DNA from: Lachnospiraceae bacterium
GTDB lineage: Bacteria > Bacillota > Clostridia > Lachnospirales > Lachnospiraceae
DNA length: 9,291 nucleotides
Direction of reading: 5' to 3'
Assembly: GCA_900769175.1 (NCBI GenBank)
Contig: CAAGFP010000041.1
Coordinates: 1 to 9,291, forward strand
Both the position numbers and the translations under genes were made by a program. Positions 4,749 through 9,291 of the stretch are shown in pieces; position 1 is the stretch's first letter, and each line of letters starts with the position of its first letter. The notes beneath the pieces were generated by a model. That model ran no database searches, was not told the DNA's origin, and saw only the letters and a program-made list of their open reading frames with translations.

Positions 4749-7364
4749 TTAAACATTCTCATGTTTTCCGTAATAAGCATTGAGATACATCTGCTTAATT
4801 TCAGACATCAACGGATATCTGGGATTTGCGCCGGTGCACTGGTCATCAAATGCCTGTTCCACCATAGCATCAAGTCTGTCGAGGAAGTCTTTCTCATCAA
4901 TGCCGTAATCTTTAATACATTTCTTGATTCCGACTTTGTCTTTTAATTCATTAACAGCCTTGATTAAGTTTTCAACCTTTTCTTCATCGGTCTTGCCCTT
5001 AAGTCCTAATGCGGAAGCAACTTCTGCGTAGCGGGCCATGGTATGAGGATGATCATACTGTGAGAAAGTACCCATCTTGGTAGGAACTTCTACCATGTTA
5101 AAGCGGATTACTTCTTCAATCATTAATGCATTTGCAACACCGTGAGGAAGGTGATGGAAAGCACCAAGCTTGTGAGCCATGGAGTGGCAAACACCAAGGA
5201 ATGCATTTGCGAATGACATACCTGCCATGGTAGCTGCATTTGCCATCTTTTCTCTTGCAACAGGGTCATTCATACCATTGTCATATGCCTTGGGAAGATA
5301 TTCAAAAATCATCTGTAATGCACGGATTGCAAGGCCGTCTGTATAATCCGTTGCCATAATGGAAGCATATGCTTCAAGTGCATGGGTTACAGCATCAATA
5401 CCGGATGCAGCAGTCAGTCCCTTAGGAGCTGTCATATGCATATCAGCATCTACGATTGCCATGTTCGGCATTAATTCGTAATCAGCAAGGGGATATTTTA
5501 CTCCGGTTTTCTCATCTGTGATAACGGCAAACGGTGTTACTTCAGAACCGGTACCTGCTGAGGTAGGGATTGCGATGAAGTATGCCTTTTCACCCATTTT
5601 CGGGAAAGTGTAAATTCTCTTTCTGATATCGCAGAAACGCATTGCCATATCAAAGAAATCTACTTCAGGATGTTCGTAAAGAACCCACATAATCTTTGCA
5701 GCGTCCATTGCGGAACCACCACCAAGTGCGATGATTGTATCGGGAGCAAATGCTCTCATCTGCAAAACACCTTCCTGTGCACATGCAAGGGTAGGATCCG
5801 GAGCAACATTAGAGAAGGTTGCATGCTCGATTCCCATTTCATCAAGTTTGTCGGTAATCGGTTTTGTGTATCCGTTTGCAAACAGGAAGTTATCAGTTAC
5901 GATAAAGGCTTTCTTCTTGCCCATAACATTCTTTAATTCGTCTAATGCTACAGGGAGACATCCCTTCTTAATATATACCTTTTCAGGTGCTCTAAACCAA
6001 AGCATGTTTTCTCTCCTCTCAGCTACTGTCTTATAGTTTAACAGATGTTTTACACCAACGTTTTCGCTGACACTGTTTCCGCCCCAGGAACCGCATCCTA
6101 GAGTAAGTGAAGGAGCGAGGTTAAAGTTGTATAAATCACCGATTCCGCCATGAGAAGAAGGAGTATTTACAAGAATACGGCAGGTCTTCATTCTTTCACC
6201 GAATGCATTGATTTTTTCTCTTTCGGTAACTGCATTTAAATATACGGAAGAAGTATGACCATATCCACCATCCGCAATCAATCGCTCTGCTTTGTTCATT
6301 GCATCTTCGAAATCAGTTGCTTTGTACATTGCAAGTACGGGAGAAAGTTTTTCATGTGCGAATTCTTCCGATAATTCTACACTCTTAACTTCACCGATTA
6401 AAATCTTTGTCTTTTCAGGAACCTTTACGCCTGCAAGTTCGGCAATTTTATATGCTGACTGTCCTACGATTTTGGCATTTAATGCGCCATTGATTAAAAT
6501 CGTCTTTCTTACTTTCTCAATTTCATCTTTCTTAAGGAAGTAGCATCCTCTGTCTTCAAATTCTTTCTTAACCGCTGCATAAATGCTGTCAAGAACGATT
6601 ACAGACTGTTCAGATGCACAAATCATACCATTATCAAATGTCTTCGAATGAATAATGGAACTTACTGCAAGAAGGATATCGGCTGTATCATCAATGATTG
6701 CAGGAGTATTTCCGGCACCTACACCTACAGCAGGTTTTCCTGAAGAATAAGCAGCCTTTACCATTCCGGGTCCACCGGTTGCAAGAATAATATCTGCTTC
6801 TTTCATTACAAGGTTTGTCAGTTCAAGAGAAGGAACATCAATCCAACGAATAATTCCTTCGGGAGCTCCTGCTTTCACCGCTGCTTCCAAAACAACCTTT
6901 GCTGCTTCAATTGTGCTTCCCTTTGCACGGGGATGGGGACTGATGATAATACCGTTTCTGGTCTTTAATGCAAGTAAAGATTTAAATATTGCAGTAGAGG
7001 TAGGATTGGTTGTAGGGATAACTGCAGCAACAACACCAATCGGTTCTGCAATCTTCATGGTTCCGAATGCTTTGTCCTCTTCAATCACACCACAGGTCTG
7101 GGTATTTTTGTATTTATTGTAGATATATTCTGCTGCGTAGTGATTCTTGATCACCTTATCTTCTACAATACCCATTCCGGTTTCTTCAACTGCCATTTTA
7201 GCAAGTGGAATTCTCATCTGGTTTGCCGCAAGCGCTGCTGCCTTAAAGATTTCATCCACCTTTTCCTGAGAATAGGTTGCAAAAATTTCCTGCGCCTTTC
7301 TCAATTCTGCCAATGCGCTCTCAAGTGTTTCAACACTATCGATCAAGTTTGTCTTGCTTGCCAT
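4749..7364 (-). CDS. adhE: Bifunctional acetaldehyde-CoA/alcohol dehydrogenase
   Basis: This enzyme converts acetyl-CoA to acetaldehyde and then ethanol, oxidising two NADH, and is the main ethanol route of fermenting anaerobes. Numbered from this start (871 residues), the N-terminal aldehyde dehydrogenase half (about 1-440) has its catalytic Cys249 in FDNGMICASEQ and the conserved EPIGVVAAVIPTTNPTST region near 107-124. The C-terminal iron-dependent alcohol dehydrogenase half (about 455-865) has GGGSAMDAAK (548-557) and the expected iron ligands Asp657, His661, His727 and His741. The length is normal and both halves look intact. Two Met codons compete: the ATG at 7370 is only 3 bases from AGGAG, while the one at 7364 is at 9 bases and is preferred. 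It lies directly behind rex on the same strand and is very probably co-transcribed with it. AdhE proteins form helical spirosome filaments. Confidence 0.96.
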   Translation of the reverse strand: MASKTNLIDSVETLESALAELRKAQEIFATYSQEKVDEIFKAAALAANQMRIPLAKMAVEETGMGIVEDKVIKNHYAAEYIYNKYKNTQTCGVIEEDKAFGTMKIAEPIGVVAAVIPTTNPTSTAIFKSLLALKTRNGIIISPHPRAKGSTIEAAKVVLEAAVKAGAPEGIIRWIDVPSLELTNLVMKEADIILATGGPGMVKAAYSSGKPAVGVGAGNTPAIIDDTADILLAVSSIIHSKTFDNGMICASEQSVIVLDSIYAAVKKEFEDRGCYFLKKDEIEKVRKTILINGALNAKIVGQSAYKIAELAGVKVPEKTKILIGEVKSVELSEEFAHEKLSPVLAMYKATDFEDAMNKAERLIADGGYGHTSSVYLNAVTEREKINAFGERMKTCRILVNTPSSHGGIGDLYNFNLAPSLTLGCGSWGGNSVSENVGVKHLLNYKTVAERRENMLWFRAPEKVYIKKGCLPVALDELKNVMGKKKAFIVTDNFLFANGYTKPITDKLDEMGIEHATFSNVAPDPTLACAQEGVLQMRAFAPDTIIALGGGSAMDAAKIMWVLYEHPEVDFFDMAMRFCDIRKRIYTFPKMGEKAYFIAIPTSAGTGSEVTPFAVITDEKTGVKYPLADYELMPNMAIVDADMHMTAPKGLTAASGIDAVTHALEAYASIMATDYTDGLAIRALQMIFEYLPKAYDNGMNDPVAREKMANAATMAGMSFANAFLGVCHSMAHKLGAFHHLPHGVANALMIEEVIRFNMVEVPTKMGTFSQYDHPHTMARYAEVASALGLKGKTDEEKVENLIKAVNELKDKVGIKKCIKDYGIDEKDFLDRLDAMVEQAFDDQCTGANPRYPLMSEIKQMYLNAYYGKHENV

Positions 7365-7373
7365 TTTCATTTT

Positions 7374-7378
7374 CTCCT
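7374..7378 (-). promoter_or_regulatory. Ribosome binding site of adhE
   Basis: Minus-strand AGGAG is 3 bases from the ATG at 7370 and 9 bases from the in-frame ATG at 7364. Normal spacing favours the second, giving a protein shorter by Met-Lys. The site sits in the short gap after the rex stop codon, which is consistent with translation of both genes from one mRNA. Confidence 0.6.
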
Positions 7379-7380
7379 CT

Positions 7381-8010
7381 CTACTTTTGGCTTTCTTTCT
7401 TCTTTAATTCATGTGATAAAGCTGCAAGTGCTACAGCAATATTTTCATGTTGTACTATGATGTCCTTTGGGACTTCCAAATATACCGATGCGAAATTCAT
7501 GATTGCACGGATTCCGCTTTTCACCATTAAATCACAAATCTGCTGTGCCTGCTGTTCAGGTACTGTAATGACTCCGATTTGAATCTGATGGATTCGGCAG
7601 AAATTCTCAAGTTCACGAATCGGATAAATGTTCTTACCGGCCAATTCGTACACATTATCGTTTAAATCGAAACCGGCAACAATATTTACTCCGCAATCCG
7701 CAAAACCATCATATTCGAAAATGGTTTTTCCCAGCTTTCCGATTCCAACCAGAATGGCTTCATCTCCACCCTTATAGCCCAACGCTTTCTCAAGCTCCGT
7801 AATCAGTACACTGACCTTGTATCCCACCTTCGGTTTCCCGGAACGGCTGATACTGGATAAATCCTTTCTCACTAAAACCTCGCCAAGATGCAGGGAAGCT
7901 GCAATGTTCGTTGCCGATTCATAAGAGGATTCGTCCTGTGGCAATGTCCTTAAATAGGCTAAATATTTCGGAAGACGTTGCATGGTTGAGTTTGAAATCT
8001 TTTCCCCCAT
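7381..8010 (-). CDS. rex: Redox-sensing transcriptional repressor Rex
   Basis: Rex is a dimeric cytoplasmic repressor that leaves DNA when NADH is high, turning on fermentation genes. The 209-residue length is normal. The N-terminal winged helix has RLPKYLAYL (12-20) and the recognition-helix pattern VRKDLSSISRSGKPKVGY (47-64). The Rossmann domain carries GIGKLG (89-94) and an acidic end of beta-2 in AGFDLN (112-117). The C-terminal part has NFASVYLEVP (172-181) and the domain-swapped helix ENIAVALAALSHEL (189-202). Two positions differ from the usual pattern as I remember it: FAS instead of FAP, and Asn190 where Bacillus Rex has Asp in IDLAVEL. AAGGAG is 8 bases before the start. The stop codon is 16 bases before the preferred adhE start, so rex probably controls its own operon. 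Confidence 0.93.
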   Translation of the reverse strand: MGEKISNSTMQRLPKYLAYLRTLPQDESSYESATNIAASLHLGEVLVRKDLSSISRSGKPKVGYKVSVLITELEKALGYKGGDEAILVGIGKLGKTIFEYDGFADCGVNIVAGFDLNDNVYELAGKNIYPIRELENFCRIHQIQIGVITVPEQQAQQICDLMVKSGIRAIMNFASVYLEVPKDIIVQHENIAVALAALSHELKKKESQK

Positions 8011-8035
8011 AACGCTTTCTCCTTCGTCAGTGTAT

Positions 8036-8064
8036 ATAATAGTTGATAAAATCGATTAAGTAAA
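8036..8064 (-). promoter_or_regulatory. Probable promoter of rex-adhE
   Basis: On the minus strand there is TTTACT (8059-8064), 17 bases and TATTAT (8036-8041), giving a start near 8029 and a very short leader. A second candidate further upstream is TTGTTA (8119-8124), 16 bases, TATATC (8097-8102). No full Rex operator of the form TTGTTAA-N4-TTAACAA overlaps either; only the half-site-like TTATCAA (8043-8049) and TTGTTAT are present. Confidence 0.4.
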
Positions 8065-8071
8065 ATATCAA

Positions 8072-8107
8072 AAAAGTATATCGGTATAATTTTATCGATA
8101 TACTTTT
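8072..8107. repeat. Twelve-base perfect inverted repeat upstream of rex
   Basis: AAAAGTATATCG (8072-8083) and CGATATACTTTT (8096-8107) are exact inverted arms around a 12-base AT-rich loop. It lies between the two promoter candidates for rex-adhE. It could be an operator, a leader hairpin if the upstream promoter is used, or a weak AT-rich terminator. The stem has few G-C pairs. Confidence 0.55.
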
Positions 8108-8185
8108 ACTGATTTTGATAACAAGAATCGAATAGACGATACGATTGTTTACGACATATTCTAACATTAGTATATTAAGAAGCAG

Positions 8186-8224
8186 AAAAAAATCCCTTGA
8201 AATTCCATCAAATTTCAAGGGATT
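8186..8224 (-). terminator. Rho-independent terminator of guaB
   Basis: The perfect 14-base arms AATCCCTTGAAATT (8191-8204) and AATTTCAAGGGATT (8211-8224) enclose a six-base loop. On the minus strand a run of seven T follows (complement of 8186-8192). It insulates guaB from rex-adhE. Confidence 0.93.
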
Positions 8225-8230
8225 CTGATA

Positions 8231-8249
8231 TCTTTCATTTTTTGAAAGA
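8231..8249. repeat. Small hairpin between the guaB stop and its terminator
   Basis: TCTTTCA (8231-8237) and TGAAAGA (8243-8249) are perfect seven-base arms around five T. It precedes the main terminator in the guaB transcript. It could protect the 3' end or be incidental AT-rich symmetry. Confidence 0.4.
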
Positions 8250-8251
8250 AA

Positions 8252-9291
8252 TTAATTATTCTCTACACTATAGTTCGGAGCCTCCTTCGTGATATGAATA
8301 TCATGAGGATGGCTTTCTTTTAAGGATGCTGCAGAAATTTTAACAAATCTGCCGCGTTCTTTTAATTCTTCAATTGTCGGGGTTCCGCAATATCCCATAC
8401 CGGAACGAAGACCGCCCATAAGCTGGAATACGGTATCTTCCACCGTACCCTTGTATGCGACACGTCCTTCAACACCTTCGGGAACAAGTTTTTTGGCATC
8501 TGCCTGGAAATAACGGTCCTTACTTCCGTTTTCCATTGCTGCAATAGAACCCATACCTCTGTAAACTTTATATTTTCTTCCCTGGAATAATTCAAAGGTT
8601 CCGGGGCTTTCTTCACAGCCTGCAAAAATGCTACCCATCATACAAACATTTGCACCGGCAGCAATCGCTTTGGTCATATCACCGGAGAATTTAATACCAC
8701 CGTCTGCAATAATGGGAACACCATATTCTTTTGCAACGGAATAACAATCCATAATCGCGGTAATCTGAGGAACGCCGATACCTGCAACGATACGTGTGGT
8801 ACAAATAGAGCCGGGTCCGATACCAACCTTTACGGCTGATGCACCGGCTTCAATCAATGCCTTCGTTGCTTCTCCGGTTGCAACATTACCTGCAATTACC
8901 TGCAAATCCGGATATTCTTCACGAATCATTCTCATACAGCGAAGAACATTTTCAGAATGTCCATGTGCACAGTCTAAGACGATAACATCGACTTTAGCAT
9001 CCACCAATGCTTTCGTTCTTTCCAAAACATTAGCGGTAATTCCAACTCCGGCACCGCAAAGAAGTCTTCCCTGATCGTCCTTTGCAGCATTGGGATATTT
9101 GATTCTCTTTTCAATATCTTTAATGGTAATCAATCCGGCAAGATTAAAATTATCATCCACAATCGGAAGTTTTTCCTTTCTTGCCTTGGCAAGAATCTTC
9201 TTTGCTTCCTCAATGGTAATGCCGACCTTAGCTGTAATCAGCCCTTCTGAAGTCATGCATTCCTTGATTTTTTTGCTCATATCCGTTTCAA
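8252..9291 (-). CDS. guaB: IMP dehydrogenase, N-terminal part outside the window
   Basis: This enzyme oxidises IMP to XMP with NAD+, the committed step of GMP synthesis in the cytoplasm. The window holds the last 342 residues from the first visible Met plus a few upstream codons. The reading frame stays open to base 9291 (Glu-Thr-Asp before that Met), and full-length IMPDH is about 485-490 residues, so the true start lies beyond the edge. Counting from the Met at 9280, the tail of the second CBS domain is at 1-60. Then come the substrate region DCAHGHS (103-109), the catalytic loop GSICTTR with Cys160, IADGGIKFSGD (191-201), the GMGSIAAM (242-249) and GSKDRYFQ (252-259) motifs, the flap region EGVEGRVAYKG (268-278), and RSGMGYCG (292-299) near the potassium site. 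All key motifs are intact. The gene ends at its own strong terminator. Confidence 0.95.
   Translation of the reverse strand, partial: ETDMSKKIKECMTSEGLITAKVGITIEEAKKILAKARKEKLPIVDDNFNLAGLITIKDIEKRIKYPNAAKDDQGRLLCGAGVGITANVLERTKALVDAKVDVIVLDCAHGHSENVLRCMRMIREEYPDLQVIAGNVATGEATKALIEAGASAVKVGIGPGSICTTRIVAGIGVPQITAIMDCYSVAKEYGVPIIADGGIKFSGDMTKAIAAGANVCMMGSIFAGCEESPGTFELFQGRKYKVYRGMGSIAAMENGSKDRYFQADAKKLVPEGVEGRVAYKGTVEDTVFQLMGGLRSGMGYCGTPTIEELKERGRFVKISAASLKESHPHDIHITKEAPNYSVENN

Noticed and set aside
4761..7582. Plus-strand open frames opposite adhE and rex
   Set aside because: Shadows of highly conserved genes, with no ribosome sites or family motifs.
8027..8218. 63-codon minus-strand open frame upstream of rex
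   Set aside because: Its start codon lies inside the guaB terminator stem, it runs through the rex promoter and repeats, it has no ribosome site, and its Ile/Tyr/Lys-rich content is what AT-rich non-coding DNA gives.
8252..9280. A short IMP dehydrogenase lacking its N-terminal half
   Set aside because: The frame continues without a stop to the window edge and there is no ribosome site before the Met at 9280, so the gene is simply cut by the window.
1..9291. A hidden defence, mobile or biosynthetic system
   Set aside because: All long frames are accounted for by recognisable housekeeping families, and no transposase, integrase, toxin, nuclease, CRISPR repeat or secondary-metabolism gene is visible.

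Overview
The window looks like a chromosomal housekeeping stretch from a low-GC Gram-positive anaerobe, most plausibly a clostridial Bacillota of the Lachnospiraceae type. The reasons are the AT-rich intergenic DNA, strong AGGAG-type ribosome sites, clean rho-independent terminators, a rex-adhE fermentation operon and a secreted SH3b-NlpC/P60 wall hydrolase. The family-level placement is inferred from memory of such genomes and was not tested by a search.

Layout from left to right. A palindromic repeat and a terminator (1-79) lie downstream of a minus-strand SH3b-NlpC/P60 cell-wall hydrolase (102-1550). This gene has a near-consensus promoter and a WalR-like box in the 306-base gap behind it. 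A thioredoxin reductase (trxB, 1857-2765, minus) is divergent from a FabG-like short-chain dehydrogenase (2835-3554, plus) that resembles the YmfI type. A shared bidirectional terminator (3578-3611) separates the dehydrogenase from a convergent APH/choline-kinase-fold phosphotransferase (3654-4403, minus) with its own promoter and a palindromic operator candidate. A 345-base gap (4404-4748) holds a second copy of the palindromic repeat and the adhE terminator. Then come adhE (4749-7364) and rex (7381-8010), both on the minus strand, arranged as a rex-adhE operon. The window closes with the 3' part of guaB (IMP dehydrogenase, 8252 to the right edge, minus), which ends at a strong terminator.

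Functionally, Rex senses the NADH/NAD+ ratio and AdhE re-oxidises NADH while converting acetyl-CoA to ethanol, so rex-adhE is a self-contained redox feedback unit. TrxB maintains the thioredoxin pool. The other genes (wall hydrolysis, a reductase, a small-molecule kinase, GMP synthesis) look like independent neighbours. I found no mobile element, phage gene, CRISPR array, tRNA or rRNA, and no new multi-gene system. The most interesting points are non-coding: a two-copy palindrome with a compensatory base change, a WalR-like box at a wall-hydrolase promoter, and several unexplained inverted or direct repeats at promoters.
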